Shown piece after piece: positions 19,023-28,662 of a DNA stretch of 64,000 nt (the first letter of the stretch is position 1; each line of letters opens with the position of its first letter). The position numbers and the translations under genes were made by a program. Below the pieces are notes generated by a model. The model did no database searches, was not told the origin of the DNA, and saw nothing but the letters and a program-made list of their open reading frames with translations. Origin of the DNA: Paracoccaceae bacterium (lineage in GTDB: Bacteria > Pseudomonadota > Alphaproteobacteria > Rhodobacterales > Rhodobacteraceae); assembly GCA_029243395.1 (NCBI GenBank), contig JAQWSE010000013.1:186001-250000 (forward strand), in the 5' to 3' direction.

Positions 19023-20663
19023 TTAATGCTGTTGGGTTTTATCCCATTGGTCACGTGTTGGAAGAGTTTCAAACGTATGCTCTGGTGGTGGATTAGGTAG
19101 AGTCCATTCTAGTGTGTCAGCATGTATGCCCCAATAAGCGTTCTCTTTTATCTTTTTTCCCCAGAAAATAGTATAAAATATTATTCCAAAAAATAGCAGA
19201 AAAGATCCAAAAGATAGAAATGCTCCTAGTGAAGAAACATAATTCCAGAGTGCAAACTGCTCAGGGTAATCAATGTATCTACGTGGCATTCCTTGTCTCC
19301 CCAAGAAATGCTGAGGAAAGAAAGTTACGTTTGAACCAATGAACATGAGCCAAAAGTGCAGTTTACCTGCCCATTCAGGGTACTGGCGTCCAGACATTTT
19401 CCCAATCCAATAATATATTCCAGCAAAGATGCAGAACACCGCACCTAGTGACATTACATAGTGAAAGTGAGCAACCACATAGTATGTATCATGATAAGCT
19501 CTATCCACTCCTGCTTGAGCAAGGACAATGCCTGTTACTCCTCCAACCGTAAAAAGAAAAAGAAATCCGAGGCACCAAAGCATGGGTGTTTTGAATTCAA
19601 TTGAGCCTCCCCACATTGTAGCTATCCATGAAAATATTTTTATACCTGTCGGAACCGCTATTACCATAGTGGCTAACATGAAATAGGCTTGTTGTGTAAC
19701 AGACATCCCTACAGTATACATATGGTGAGCCCACACGACAAAGCCTAATGCCCCTATTGCAATCATCGCATAGATCATAGGCAAGTATCCAAAAATTGGT
19801 TTTTTGGAGAATGTAGAAATAATGTGGCTAACTATGCCAAATCCTGGAACTATGATCATATATACCTCTGGATGACCAAAAAACCATAATAAGTGCTGGT
19901 AAAGCACAGGATCTCCACCTCCTGCGGCATCAAAAAACGCAGTTCCAAAATTTCTATCAGTCAGGAGCATAGTTATGGCTCCTGCCAGTACTGGTAGTGA
20001 CAGTAAAATAAGGAAGGCAGTCACCAAAATTGACCAGGGGAAAAGTGGAGTTTTGTGCAAGGTCATTCCTGGAGCTCTCATATTAAGGAAAGTTGTGATC
20101 ATATTTATTGCACTTAAAATTGACGACGCTCCTGACAGATGAACCGCAAAGATGGCCAAGTCCATAGACATCCCCATTTCAGAAGTGGAGAGCGGGGCAT
20201 AAAGAACCCAGCCTACGCCTGATCCAAGTTGTCCGTTTCCACCAGGTACAATGAGTGATAATGTAGCGAGCGATGCGCCTGCCACATAAAGCCAGTATGA
20301 AAGGTTGTTCATTCTTGGAAAGGCCATATCTGGTGCCCCTATCATGAGAGGCATAAAGTAATTGCCAAACCCACCAAAAAGAGCCGGAATAACTACGAAG
20401 AACATCATTAGGATACCATGACCTGTAATGAGTACATTCCAGAGATGCCCATTGGGCTGACCATCAATAGTCATAAACTGAACCCCAGGTTCCATAAGTT
20501 CAAGCCGCATGTAAACCGTAAAGGCCACAGAAATGAAGCCAAAAAAGGCAGCCGTTATAATATAAAGTATCCCAATGTCTTTATGATTTGTTGACATAAA
20601 CCACCTGGTGAAAAAATTTGGCATTTTGCCTTCATGAGTTAGGTCTGTATTGGCTTCTGCCAT
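19023..20663 (-). CDS. ctaD: Cytochrome c oxidase subunit I (aa3 type)
   Basis: 546 residues, about 12 membrane helices; the catalytic subunit that reduces oxygen to water and pumps protons. Metal ligands and channel residues are visible: the low-spin haem histidine in [12 protein letters not shown], the CuB histidine and cross-linked tyrosine in [12 protein letters not shown], the two CuB histidines in [10 protein letters not shown], the haem histidines in [14 protein letters not shown], and the D-channel [21 protein letters not shown] strong ribosome-binding site (ctggagga) precedes the ATG. ctaC is not adjacent: lipB lies upstream and the DUF2244 gene downstream, so the other oxidase subunits must be elsewhere. 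Confidence 0.98.
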   Translation of the reverse strand: MAEANTDLTHEGKMPNFFTRWFMSTNHKDIGILYIITAAFFGFISVAFTVYMRLELMEPGVQFMTIDGQPNGHLWNVLITGHGILMMFFVVIPALFGGFGNYFMPLMIGAPDMAFPRMNNLSYWLYVAGASLATLSLIVPGGNGQLGSGVGWVLYAPLSTSEMGMSMDLAIFAVHLSGASSILSAINMITTFLNMRAPGMTLHKTPLFPWSILVTAFLILLSLPVLAGAITMLLTDRNFGTAFFDAAGGGDPVLYQHLLWFFGHPEVYMIIVPGFGIVSHIISTFSKKPIFGYLPMIYAMIAIGALGFVVWAHHMYTVGMSVTQQAYFMLATMVIAVPTGIKIFSWIATMWGGSIEFKTPMLWCLGFLFLFTVGGVTGIVLAQAGVDRAYHDTYYVVAHFHYVMSLGAVFCIFAGIYYWIGKMSGRQYPEWAGKLHFWLMFIGSNVTFFPQHFLGRQGMPRRYIDYPEQFALWNYVSSLGAFLSFGSFLLFFGIIFYTIFWGKKIKENAYWGIHADTLEWTLPNPPPEHTFETLPTRDQWDKTQQH

Positions 20664-20807
20664 ATTTTCCTCCAGTAGGGTATTGCAGTATTTAGTTAGT
20701 AGTTAGGATATAATTTAATTTCAATTATATTTCAATATCTTCAGTAACTATATGTGGCATCCTGCCTCAATCCAAGTAATTTTTACACATTGATGATCAC
20801 AGAAATT

Positions 20808-21482
20808 TTAAGGCGAATAGGTTTTTAACAATTTATTAAAATTAGATTTAAGAGACTTATCAAAATCAGCCATGCTTGTTTCTACCCCTTGATCGAAAAC
20901 AGAAGTAACTTTGGCATTCTTGATGCCACAGGGTATAATTCCTTCAAAATTCTGTATATTGGGAGCTATATTTATAGCTAGGCCGTGAAATGCAATTTTA
21001 CGGCGTACTCTCACGCCTATAGAAGCAATTTTATACCGATCACGATGATTGCTCGATTTGGATGTAGAAATCTTGTAGGTCCATACACCTATAGCCTTTT
21101 TCCAGCGATGAGAGGTTATATCAAAATCCTTAAGCGTTTTTATAACTAGATCCTCCAAGAAGTGTACATATTTTCGGATATCATAATCAAATCTATCTAA
21201 CTTTATCATGACATAGACAATTCTTTGTCCAGGTCCATGATATGTGAATTGACCTCCTCGGTTCGTAGTAACTACTGGAAATTTTTTTGGTTCTTTTAGA
21301 TCTCTAAAGTTCGCAGAAGTTCCTGCAGTATAAACATCAGGATGTTCCAAGAGCCAAATAGCTTCATTTTTTTTATCGGCTATAATGTCTTCCACTCGGG
21401 ATTCCATTTTTTTTAGTGCCTCCTGATAATCAATCAGGCCTTTACTAATAATCCAGTCTAGAGGTTTCTTTAAATTAATCAT
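20808..21482 (-). CDS. lipB: Octanoyl-ACP:protein octanoyltransferase
   Basis: 224 residues. It moves octanoate from acyl carrier protein onto lipoyl domains, the first step of lipoate synthesis. The conserved GGQFTYHGPGQRIVYVM segment, the catalytic lysine region KIASIGVRVRRKIAFHGLAINI and the catalytic cysteine in IIPCGIKNAKVTSV are all present. It is in the same direction as ctaD with a 144-base gap, and is the last core gene before the tRNA-Leu integration site on the other strand. Confidence 0.96.
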   Translation of the reverse strand: MINLKKPLDWIISKGLIDYQEALKKMESRVEDIIADKKNEAIWLLEHPDVYTAGTSANFRDLKEPKKFPVVTTNRGGQFTYHGPGQRIVYVMIKLDRFDYDIRKYVHFLEDLVIKTLKDFDITSHRWKKAIGVWTYKISTSKSSNHRDRYKIASIGVRVRRKIAFHGLAINIAPNIQNFEGIIPCGIKNAKVTSVFDQGVETSMADFDKSLKSNFNKLLKTYSP

Positions 21483-21614
21483 TAGAGATGAAATTTCTGA
21501 ATTTAAAATTAGTTTAAATTATTTTATAAATGAATAACTGTTAATCGTTAATATGAAAATACTTTAATAGCTTGCTATTGAATCTACGATAAAAAAAGTT
21601 ACCTTTTAATTAAT

Positions 21615-21701
21615 GCGGCTGTGGCGGAATCGGTAGACGCGCAGCGTTGAGGTCGCTGTGGGGTAAAACCCGTGGAAGTTCAAGTCTTCTCAGCCGCACC
21701 A
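21615..21701 (+). tRNA. tRNA-Leu, anticodon GAG
   Basis: 87 nucleotides folding as a class II tRNA: acceptor arm gcggctg/cagccgc, anticodon stem cagcg/cgctg around loop ttGAGgt, a variable arm (ggggtaaaacccg region), T loop gttcaag and an encoded CCA end. It reads CUC/CUU leucine codons. Its 3' end is the left edge of an integration hotspot: inverted copies of the last ~17 bases plus downstream flank recur at 32.7 kb and, partly, at 31.9 and 37.5 kb. Confidence 0.97.
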
Positions 21702-21766
21702 CACTTATCTGTAACACATTGATATGTAAGCACTTTTGGTGATGCAGATCAGTGGTGTGAAAGAAA
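21684..21766 (+). repeat. Attachment-site-like repeat, copy 1 (tRNA-Leu 3' end plus flank)
   Basis: Begins inside the tRNA (gtcttctcagccgcacca) and continues into the flank through cacttatctgtaacac to about gtgtgaaaga. The reverse complement of 32655-32735 matches it with about four differences over 81 bases. This is the expected layout for a tyrosine-recombinase attachment site at a tRNA 3' end; the integrase remnant begins at its right edge. Confidence 0.8.
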
Positions 21767-22072
21767 TTGAGAAAGAAAAGTGTGGTTAGTCAAGTGATGA
21801 AGCGTGAAAATGTTTTTTATTATGTAAGACCCGTTCCTAAAGATTTAATTGATCATTATAGTGTAAAAAGATTGTGCTTCAGTTTGAAAACAAAATGTGA
21901 GTCTTTAGCTAATCGTTCTTCCAGATCAATAACTCAACGATTAAATGATTACTGGTATGGGGTCAGATTCGCTAAACTGGATGTGCCTATTAGTAATTCA
22001 ATCTCTTCAAACCAGATAGTTGTTCGAAAAAATGCGCTGCAAAATTCAATGTATCTATCACTGTCGATGTAA
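21767..22072 (+). pseudogene. Truncated tyrosine recombinase (integrase), N-terminal part
   Basis: About 101 residues remain (TTG at 21767, or ATG at 21797). The segment VFYYVRPVPKDLIDHYSVKR...FSLKTK is the N-terminal DUF6538-type domain of phage/island integrases, but the core-binding and catalytic (R-H-R-Y) domains are absent. The high-GC ABC-transporter block starts immediately after. Sitting 65 bases past a tRNA gene, it is the decayed integrase of an element once inserted here. A related fragment lies inverted at 37230-37394. Confidence 0.8.
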
Positions 22073-22176
22073 TGATTGTGGATATTGTATTTTCTGGCAG
22101 TCCGTTCGGCTCTCAAATGTTAAGGGTAAAGAGAGGGGCAAAAAGGCTCCATTTGGTTGTAGAAAAGGAGAAAATC

Positions 22177-23205
22177 ATGCATTTGAGAACGAAAATCAAA
22201 GGCCTATTGAAAGTTACGCCTGCGCTCGTTGCTTTAACTTTCGCGGCAGCGTTTAGCGCTGTACCTGTTAATGCAAAAGACAAAATAAACTGCATTTTCC
22301 CATTCTGGTTCGGCTTTGCACCGGTATTTGTCGCACAGGAAGAAGGGTATTTTGCCAGCGAAGATCTGGAAGTGACCACTGCTTTTGACAATGATCGGGC
22401 CAATGTTCTGCCGGCAATGTCGACCGGTGCAATTGAGTGCACAATGCGCACCATAGGCGAATCGATGTCGCGGCCGCGCCAGGCTGATACAACCGGTACC
22501 ATCATTGGTACAATCGACATTTCCGTGGGCGCGGACGGCGTTGTTGCGTCGGGAGATATCAAATCGATCGAGGATCTTATTGGCAAGACGATGGCCGGTG
22601 AAATCAATCACCCCGGCACCACCCTTGTACAGCATGCGCTGGCGCAGATGGGCAAAAGCATTGATGATATAAACATCCAATTGATCGCCACAGACGATTC
22701 AGCCGCCGTGTTCGAAGACCCCAGTGTGTCAGCAGTGGCCACGTGGGAGCCAATGATGGGGTCCATCGTAAAAAACTCTTCGCGCGAAGGCACGCATGTA
22801 CTTCTGTCGTCCGCCGATTACGAGGGGCTGATCACCGATGTCATCATCGTGCGAACGGATGACTACCGGGAGAACCCTGGGAAATATGCCAAATTCCTGC
22901 GTGGCATCTACCGAGCGATCGACCTTTACAATGCGGACCCCGACAAGTTTATCGCGATCTCGGCCCCGTTCTTTGATACACCTGCCGATGAAATGAAAGA
23001 AGCGTTGGCTGGTGTGAAGTACACGTCATACGAGGAAAGCGTGTCCTACCTGCCATCGGCATCCGGTGACGGGCAGCTCAAAGAGGTGTTCGATGCGTTT
23101 AATGACATTAATGTGGTACTGGACCTGCAGGATGGACCACTGGAGTACCAGCCCTACGTTGATGGTGCGGCATTGGATGGTCTGTTTGACGGCCACACCC
23201 GCTGA
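22177..23205 (+). CDS. ABC transporter periplasmic binding protein, NMT1/SsuA-like
   Basis: 342 residues. The start ATG at 22177 follows aaaggag at ideal spacing; upstream in-frame ATGs would extend past the signal peptide and lack such a site. The signal peptide ends near VPVNA-KD. The mature part follows the NMT1/THI5/SsuA pattern: FWFGFAPVFVAQEEGYFASEDLEV near the start and SIEDLIGKTMAG in the first lobe. It delivers a small organic ligand to the permease/ATPase encoded next. The sequence does not reveal the ligand; the linked kinase, phospho-lyase and ureohydrolase suggest an amine or guanidino compound. GC content is clearly higher than in the flanking core genes. Confidence 0.9.
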   Translation: MHLRTKIKGLLKVTPALVALTFAAAFSAVPVNAKDKINCIFPFWFGFAPVFVAQEEGYFASEDLEVTTAFDNDRANVLPAMSTGAIECTMRTIGESMSRPRQADTTGTIIGTIDISVGADGVVASGDIKSIEDLIGKTMAGEINHPGTTLVQHALAQMGKSIDDINIQLIATDDSAAVFEDPSVSAVATWEPMMGSIVKNSSREGTHVLLSSADYEGLITDVIIVRTDDYRENPGKYAKFLRGIYRAIDLYNADPDKFIAISAPFFDTPADEMKEALAGVKYTSYEESVSYLPSASGDGQLKEVFDAFNDINVVLDLQDGPLEYQPYVDGAALDGLFDGHTR

Positions 23206-23281
23206 TACCAAATTGCTCTGGCGGCAATCGCCAGAGCATCAGCCGCTAAGGCATGAATTACTAAGCAGAAAGGTCGGCTAA

Positions 23282-24070
23282 GTGATAAAATCCCTCTTTG
23301 TGTTTCGCGATGCGCTTCCCCGCAAAACCGAAATAATACTGGGCATATTCGGATTTATTTTTTTCCTCACAATCTGGCACATGACTGCATCCTCCGGCGT
23401 GATCCGGCCAGAATTTCTGCCCACACCTTTCGCCGTAGCTCAGGCCTTTGTTCGCCTGTTTACAGAGCGCGATTTTGCATCCGATATTATCGTTAGCGTC
23501 GGCCGCGTTTGGTTTGCATTTCTTTTGTCGGTGGTGATCGCGGTTCCCTTGGGTTTGATGATGAGCACCTACCGGGCGGTTGGCGCCATCCTCGAACCTT
23601 TTATCGACTTTTTGCGATACCTTCCCGTTCCAGCCCTGGTACCGCTGCTGGTGATTTGGTTTGGCGTCGGCGAGACTTCCAAGATCGCGGTACTTTGGAT
23701 GGGCACCTTCTTTCAACTAATACTCCTGATCGCGGATGATACCAAACGTGTGCCGACCGAATACATTGAATCCGGTCATACGCTGGGCGCATCAAACGGG
23801 CAGATCATGCGCCATATCATAATTCCGGCTGCACTGCCTAATATGATTGATAATCTGCGCATCACACTGGGTTGGTGCTGGACATATCTGATCATCGCCG
23901 AAATCGTAGCTGCGAATTCGGGCATTGGTCACATGATCTGGTCACTGCGCCGCTTTGTAAAAACGCCCGAGGTCATGGCCGGTATCATTGCCATCGGCAT
24001 CATTGGTCTTTTGACAGATCAGGCTTTTCGTTTCGCCCATGCGCGGCTTTTCTCGTATCAGCGTAGGTGA
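23282..24070 (+). CDS. ABC transporter permease, SsuC/TauC type
   Basis: 262 residues with about six membrane helices. The EAA loop that docks the ATPase is visible (EYIESGHTLGASNGQIMRHIIIPAALPNM). The GTG start at 23282 is preceded by gaaagg. It is second in the imported operon, 76 bases after the binding-protein gene and 3 bases before the ATPase gene. Confidence 0.92.
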   Translation: MIKSLFVFRDALPRKTEIILGIFGFIFFLTIWHMTASSGVIRPEFLPTPFAVAQAFVRLFTERDFASDIIVSVGRVWFAFLLSVVIAVPLGLMMSTYRAVGAILEPFIDFLRYLPVPALVPLLVIWFGVGETSKIAVLWMGTFFQLILLIADDTKRVPTEYIESGHTLGASNGQIMRHIIIPAALPNMIDNLRITLGWCWTYLIIAEIVAANSGIGHMIWSLRRFVKTPEVMAGIIAIGIIGLLTDQAFRFAHARLFSYQRR

Positions 24071-24073
24071 GAC

Positions 24074-24874
24074 ATGGATAAGTTTATCAAAGTAACTGAT
24101 GTCACCAAAACCTACTGGTCGGAGGATGGAAAAACAGAAACCAAGGTTGTGCTGCCTTTGTCGTTGACCATCGCCGAGGGTGAAATGGTGATGTTTCTAG
24201 GGCCTTCAGGCTGCGGCAAGACAACATTGATGCGCATTATCGGTGGGCTTGAAAAACAAGATCAGGGTAGCATTACACTTGCAGGTGATCTGCTGGCGGG
24301 CCCGGACCGGCGTCGCGGTATGGTGTTTCAGTCTTATTCCTCTTTCCCCTGGCTTCGTGTGCGCGACAATATCAAGTTTGGCACAAGGTATCGCAAAGAT
24401 GTCTCAGCCGCTGAAAAGGAAGAGATTACGGATCATTATATGGACATGGTTGGCCTCTTTGCCTACAGTGATTTCTATACCAATCGGATATCTGGTGGGA
24501 TGCGGCAGCGGGTAGCGATTGCCCGCACATTGGCATCTTCTCCTGATATTTTATTGATGGATGAGCCTTTTGGTGCGCTGGATGCGCAAACTCGTGAGCA
24601 CCTGCAATTTCAATTGATGGACATCAACAAAAGCGAAAAGAAAACCACCATCTTCGTAACCCACGACGTCGAAGAGGCAATTTTGCTGGCGGATCGTGTC
24701 GTGATCTTCTCCGCCCGACCTGCGCGCGTGGTCAAAGAGATTGACGTGAATGCAGTAATCCCGGCAGAAGATCGGCGCAACAACACAGCGGACATGCAAA
24801 AGTTCTTTTCCCTCAGGAATGAGATTCTGAAAATCATCCGTGCCGAATACCGACAAACTATGGAGACGATCTGA
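24074..24874 (+). CDS. ABC transporter ATP-binding protein, SsuB/TauB type
   Basis: 266 residues. Walker A GPSGCGKTT, Q-loop VFQSYSSFPW, signature ISGGMRQRVAIART (first residue I instead of the commoner L), Walker B DILLMDEPFGALD and H-loop FVTHDVEEA are all present, so it should be active. It energises the permease just upstream. The downstream SDR gene's ATG begins one base after this gene's stop. Confidence 0.95.
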   Translation: MDKFIKVTDVTKTYWSEDGKTETKVVLPLSLTIAEGEMVMFLGPSGCGKTTLMRIIGGLEKQDQGSITLAGDLLAGPDRRRGMVFQSYSSFPWLRVRDNIKFGTRYRKDVSAAEKEEITDHYMDMVGLFAYSDFYTNRISGGMRQRVAIARTLASSPDILLMDEPFGALDAQTREHLQFQLMDINKSEKKTTIFVTHDVEEAILLADRVVIFSARPARVVKEIDVNAVIPAEDRRNNTADMQKFFSLRNEILKIIRAEYRQTMETI

Positions 24875-24875
24875 C

Positions 24876-25649
24876 ATGGGCGTTGATCTTGCAGGAAAAA
24901 AGGTTCTGATAACGGGGGCTAATCGAGGCATCGGGTATGGTTTGGCCGAAGGGTTTCTCAAGGCTGGGGCAACGGTTACAATCGTCGCTTTAGAAGAGGA
25001 CGTGACCGAGATCGCGGGGCAATTGAGCGAAACCTATAAGCGGCAGGTGCAAGGCATAACTTGCGATATTGCCGAATTGGATCAGGTTGAACGGATGGCC
25101 GTTCAGGTGGACCAAGTGGATGTGCTGGTCAACAACGCTGGCTTTGAATACATAACTCCAATCACAGATCCGTCCGAGCGGACTGATGAGATTTTTCGTA
25201 GGATCATCGAGATCAACGTCATCGGCACGTTTTCTGTGACCCGTCGGTTACTCGATAAAATCCCAGATGGTGGGCGTATCGTGAACACGGCTTCGATGTG
25301 GGGCAAAACCGCGGTGGCGGAATTCAGCGCCTACTGTGCATCAAAACATGCGGTCATTGGCCTGACGCGGTCGTTGTCACAGGAATTGGCATCTCGTCGT
25401 ATTTCGGTAAATGCAGTGTGTCCCGGATGGGTGCGCACCATGGCCTCGATGCGATCCCTTTCCTTCATGGCGGCACAACAGCAACGCCCCGAGGCAGACA
25501 TGCTGGACGAGATTGTTGCGGCACAGGCGCTGGACGGTCTGATGGAGCCACGTGATATGGTGGACATGTATTTGTTTCTAGCCGGTCCTGCGGCTGACAA
25601 TATCACCGGGCAATCCTTTACCATTGACCGCGGGGAGTTGATGCAATGA
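24876..25649 (+). CDS. Short-chain dehydrogenase/reductase (SDR) 1
   Basis: 257 residues. Rossmann motif TGANRGIG, NNAG, a catalytic Ser...Tyr-x-x-x-Lys (TASMWGK ... YCASK) and the PG motif (CPGWVRT). It oxidises or reduces a hydroxyl/carbonyl group with NAD(P). I chose the ATG at 24876, two bases after the ABC ATPase stop, with ggaga upstream. The tight packing with the transporter and with a second SDR (4-base overlap) points to one pathway; the substrate is unknown. Confidence 0.92.
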   Translation: MGVDLAGKKVLITGANRGIGYGLAEGFLKAGATVTIVALEEDVTEIAGQLSETYKRQVQGITCDIAELDQVERMAVQVDQVDVLVNNAGFEYITPITDPSERTDEIFRRIIEINVIGTFSVTRRLLDKIPDGGRIVNTASMWGKTAVAEFSAYCASKHAVIGLTRSLSQELASRRISVNAVCPGWVRTMASMRSLSFMAAQQQRPEADMLDEIVAAQALDGLMEPRDMVDMYLFLAGPAADNITGQSFTIDRGELMQ

Positions 25650-26389
25650 CCGCAGAACTTATTGGCAAGACAGCTTTGGTGACTGGGGCCGCACAAGGCA
25701 TCGGGGCCGCTGCTGCAAAATCTTTGGCCGAGGCGGGAGCACGTGTCATCCTCTCGGATCGCAGAGACAGCATTGCCACACAAAAAACCATCGAAACTGC
25801 GGGAGGGACCGCGCGCACGGAAGCCGCAGATGTCGCAGATGCTTCAAGTGTGGATGGGTTGTTTCAAAGTATCCTGGAGAATGAAGGAAATCTGGATTTT
25901 GTCGTAAACGCTGCCGGAATCTTGTCGGAAGGCACAATCATCGACATGCCGGTTTCCGAGTTTGACCGAATCATATCGGTTAATCTGCGCGGGTCTTTCC
26001 TGATCGCCCAGGGGGCCGCGCAGATGATGGCGTCTGCCAAATCTGGGAGGATTATTTTGATCTCTTCAGAGCTTGCTTATCTGGGCCGCGCTGAGTTTTC
26101 GGCCTACTGCGCCTCGAAGGCTGGAGTTGTTGGAATGACACGCGCGTTGGCGCGGGAACTGGCGCCAGACGTTCAGGTGAACTCAGTCGCACCCGGACCG
26201 GTTGATACCCCTATGCTGGCACTGGAGAACATGTCCCAGGAATGGATTGACCGTGAAATTGATAATCCGCTTGAACGGGTTGGCAAGCCGCGTGAAATTG
26301 CGGCGTTGGTCCGCTTCCTTTGTGGTCCTGACGCTGGGTTCTTTACGGGCCAGACGCTCAGTCCCAACGGCGGAGCGGTGATGATTTAG
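25646..26389 (+). CDS. Short-chain dehydrogenase/reductase (SDR) 2
   Basis: 247 residues, overlapping SDR 1 by ATGA. Motifs are TGAAQGIG, NAAG, the catalytic serines around ISSELAYLG, YCASK and APGPVDTPM. It resembles the FabG-like oxidoreductase branch. Two different SDRs in tandem suggest successive oxidation steps, or epimerisation by oxidation and re-reduction, on the imported compound. Confidence 0.92.
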   Translation: MTAELIGKTALVTGAAQGIGAAAAKSLAEAGARVILSDRRDSIATQKTIETAGGTARTEAADVADASSVDGLFQSILENEGNLDFVVNAAGILSEGTIIDMPVSEFDRIISVNLRGSFLIAQGAAQMMASAKSGRIILISSELAYLGRAEFSAYCASKAGVVGMTRALARELAPDVQVNSVAPGPVDTPMLALENMSQEWIDREIDNPLERVGKPREIAALVRFLCGPDAGFFTGQTLSPNGGAVMI

Positions 26390-26404
26390 GAGAGGAAATT
26401 TAAA

Positions 26405-27322
26405 ATGCTACAACGACCTGTGCCTTGGCCAAACGGTGCCAAAGTTGCCTGCGCGATCACTCTGGACATGGACGCTGACAGCCTTGTGCATATTCATCAC
26501 GGATCAAACGCTGCGAACAAACTGTCTGCGATATCTTCACTGCGTTATGGTCCCGAAGTTGCCATTCCACGAATTCTGGACACCTACCGAAGACTTGGAC
26601 TGAAGCAGAGTTTTTTCATCCCGGCCTGGTGTATTGAAAATCATCCCAAGGCGATTGATGCCATTGTAAAAGATGGGCATGAGATTGGGTATCACGGCTA
26701 TATCCACGAAGCCCCCAACAGCCTGACTCACAATCAGGAACATGACTGGATGTGCCGGTCGATCGAGATCATTGAGCGTCATACGGGCAAACGACCGCGT
26801 GGCAACCGCGCGCCGCTCTATCACATGTCGGCCAAGACGCCTGAATTGCTGGCGATGGAGGGGTTCCTTTACGACAGCTCGCTGATGGGTGACGAGGTGC
26901 CATATGTGCTGAAAACCCAAAAAGGCAAAGTGATGGAACTGCCAGTCAGTTGGGCCACGGACGACTGGCCACCATACGTGCATGCGCCCGATCTAGATTA
27001 CATGTTTCAAATTCTCGCTCCGGACCGTGCCATGGAAGTTTTCATGGCTGAGTTCGAAGCCCTGAGGGCCTGTCCAGGTGGTCTTTGGATTGGTGTCTGG
27101 CATCCCTTTGTCAGCGGGCGTTTGTCTCGTTGGCATAGGGTTGAAAAGGCGATTGAAGACATGATGTCAACAGGCGACGTTTGGTTTGCCACCATGGAAG
27201 AGATTGCAGCCCATGTGAACACCGTCACTGCCGAGGGAAGATATTCCCCCCGTGTTGATAAGCTGCCTTATCACAGTGAGCCGCAGGTACCGCAGGACCT
27301 AATCGGCAAGGCCGAGGCCTAG
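26405..27322 (+). CDS. NodB-homology polysaccharide-deacetylase family hydrolase (PuuE/HpPgdA-like)
   Basis: 305 residues with an aggagagg ribosome-binding site. NodB motifs: TLDMDADS (metal-binding/catalytic Asp), GHEIGYHGYIHE (HxxxH metal ligands) and RGNRAPLYH. The sequence pattern is that of the cytoplasmic branch that includes PuuE-type allantoinases and Helicobacter PgdA, rather than secreted chitin deacetylases: no signal peptide is present. In this operon it more plausibly hydrolyses a cyclic amide/ureide or N-acyl bond of a small molecule than a polymer. Its 3' end overlaps the convergent PLP-enzyme gene by 4 bases. Confidence 0.88.
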   Translation: MLQRPVPWPNGAKVACAITLDMDADSLVHIHHGSNAANKLSAISSLRYGPEVAIPRILDTYRRLGLKQSFFIPAWCIENHPKAIDAIVKDGHEIGYHGYIHEAPNSLTHNQEHDWMCRSIEIIERHTGKRPRGNRAPLYHMSAKTPELLAMEGFLYDSSLMGDEVPYVLKTQKGKVMELPVSWATDDWPPYVHAPDLDYMFQILAPDRAMEVFMAEFEALRACPGGLWIGVWHPFVSGRLSRWHRVEKAIEDMMSTGDVWFATMEEIAAHVNTVTAEGRYSPRVDKLPYHSEPQVPQDLIGKAEA

Positions 27323-28662
27323 AGGTGCACCGTTTCCAGAGCGCCTTTCAGCTCCGTCAGGAATTGATCAGCGTTCTGGGCGCTGAAGGTCAGAGGAGGG
27401 CGTACTTTAAGGACATTGGCATTGGCTGCCGTTGCGGAAATAAGAACCCGGCGGCGGCGCAATTCATTGACCAATGCCAAAGCTAACGGGCTATCAGGCT
27501 CTCGTGTTTCGCGATCTTTGACAATCTCAATCCCCATATACAGCCCCGAGCCACGCACGTCACCGATGCGTTCATCCCCTTGCATGATGTCGTTCAGGCT
27601 TGAAAGCATCGTTTTGCCAACCACCCTTGAATTGGCAATCAGGTTTTCGTCCTGCAAAACCTCAAGCGTCGAATTGGCTGCGGCCATAGCCACAGTGTTC
27701 CCGCCGAACGTATTGAAATACCGCATGTCATGGCCAAACTTGGATGCTACTTCGGGTCGTACCGCAATGCCCGCCACCGGGTATCCATTGCCCATAGGCT
27801 TGCCCATTGAAACAATGTCGGGCACCACGCCGTGGCGCTGATAACCCCACATGTGTGATCCTGTGCGTGCGAAACCGCATTGCACTTCGTCCGCAACAAA
27901 TATCCCACCCGCGTCGCGGACGACTTTCAGGACAGGCTCAAGAATACTACGGGAATGCGCAAAAATACCGTCAGATGAAAATAGGCTGTCCGCAACAAAG
28001 GCGGCCAGCCCTTGCCCACGCCGTTCCAGATCGCGGATTTGCTCGGTCACCTGTGCGGCAAGCCAATCGCCCATATCGTCCGTATCCACACGGTATGTGT
28101 CAGGGGCCGAGACCCGCCGGACCCATGTGCCCAAGCGCGAGTTTTCACCCATGGAGGGCGAGAAGCCCGAGGTCAGCTCGGAATTACCATGGTAGGCCTC
28201 GGAGGTGACGATTATGCCTTCATGCCCAGTGTGATACTTGGCCATGCGCAGCGCCAGGTCATTCGCCTCGGATCCGGTGCAGGTGAACATCACATGGCCG
28301 ATTTCCTCCTCAAAGGTAGCCAGCAGTTTTTCGGCAAACCCCAGAATACCATCCTGCATATAGCGGGTATGGGTGCACAGCGTGCTCATCTGCGCCATGA
28401 CAGCGGCGTTCACATGTGGGTGGCAATGGCCGACAGAAACCACGTTGTTATAAGCATCCAGATACTCATTACCGTCGGTGTCGTACATGAACACTCCGCT
28501 TGCCCGGCTGAATTCAACTGGATCAGCGTAGAACAACCGGTACGCTGGCCCCAGCAGACGCGCTCGGCGATGGACAAATTCCCTGGTCTGCGCATCCAGC
28601 TGATCGACCTTGGCGGGATCAAATCCATTCACCATCTTGCCACGCTTTGTTTTGATATTCAT
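27319..28662 (-). CDS. Class-III PLP enzyme of the phospho-lyase/aminotransferase type
   Basis: 447 residues. The fold-type I class-III pattern is complete: TGSEANDLALRMAK, ADEVQCGFARTG, and the PLP lysine in DIVSMGKPMGNGYPVAG. The GKPMGNG-[YH]-P form is characteristic of ethanolamine-phosphate and phosphohydroxylysine phospho-lyases as well as some transaminases. It sits directly behind an APH-family kinase gene (stop abuts the start; aaaggag precedes the ATG). Such kinase/lyase pairs phosphorylate a hydroxyl group and then eliminate phosphate and ammonia. I therefore favour phospho-lyase over transaminase, as inference. Confidence 0.85.
   Translation of the reverse strand: MNIKTKRGKMVNGFDPAKVDQLDAQTREFVHRRARLLGPAYRLFYADPVEFSRASGVFMYDTDGNEYLDAYNNVVSVGHCHPHVNAAVMAQMSTLCTHTRYMQDGILGFAEKLLATFEEEIGHVMFTCTGSEANDLALRMAKYHTGHEGIIVTSEAYHGNSELTSGFSPSMGENSRLGTWVRRVSAPDTYRVDTDDMGDWLAAQVTEQIRDLERRGQGLAAFVADSLFSSDGIFAHSRSILEPVLKVVRDAGGIFVADEVQCGFARTGSHMWGYQRHGVVPDIVSMGKPMGNGYPVAGIAVRPEVASKFGHDMRYFNTFGGNTVAMAAANSTLEVLQDENLIANSRVVGKTMLSSLNDIMQGDERIGDVRGSGLYMGIEIVKDRETREPDSPLALALVNELRRRRVLISATAANANVLKVRPPLTFSAQNADQFLTELKGALETVHL

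Noticed and set aside
20664-20807. Missing ctaC between lipB and ctaD
   Set aside because: The gap is only 144 bases and has no coding signal; the ctaD locus is often separate from ctaC in alphaproteobacteria, so nothing is broken here.
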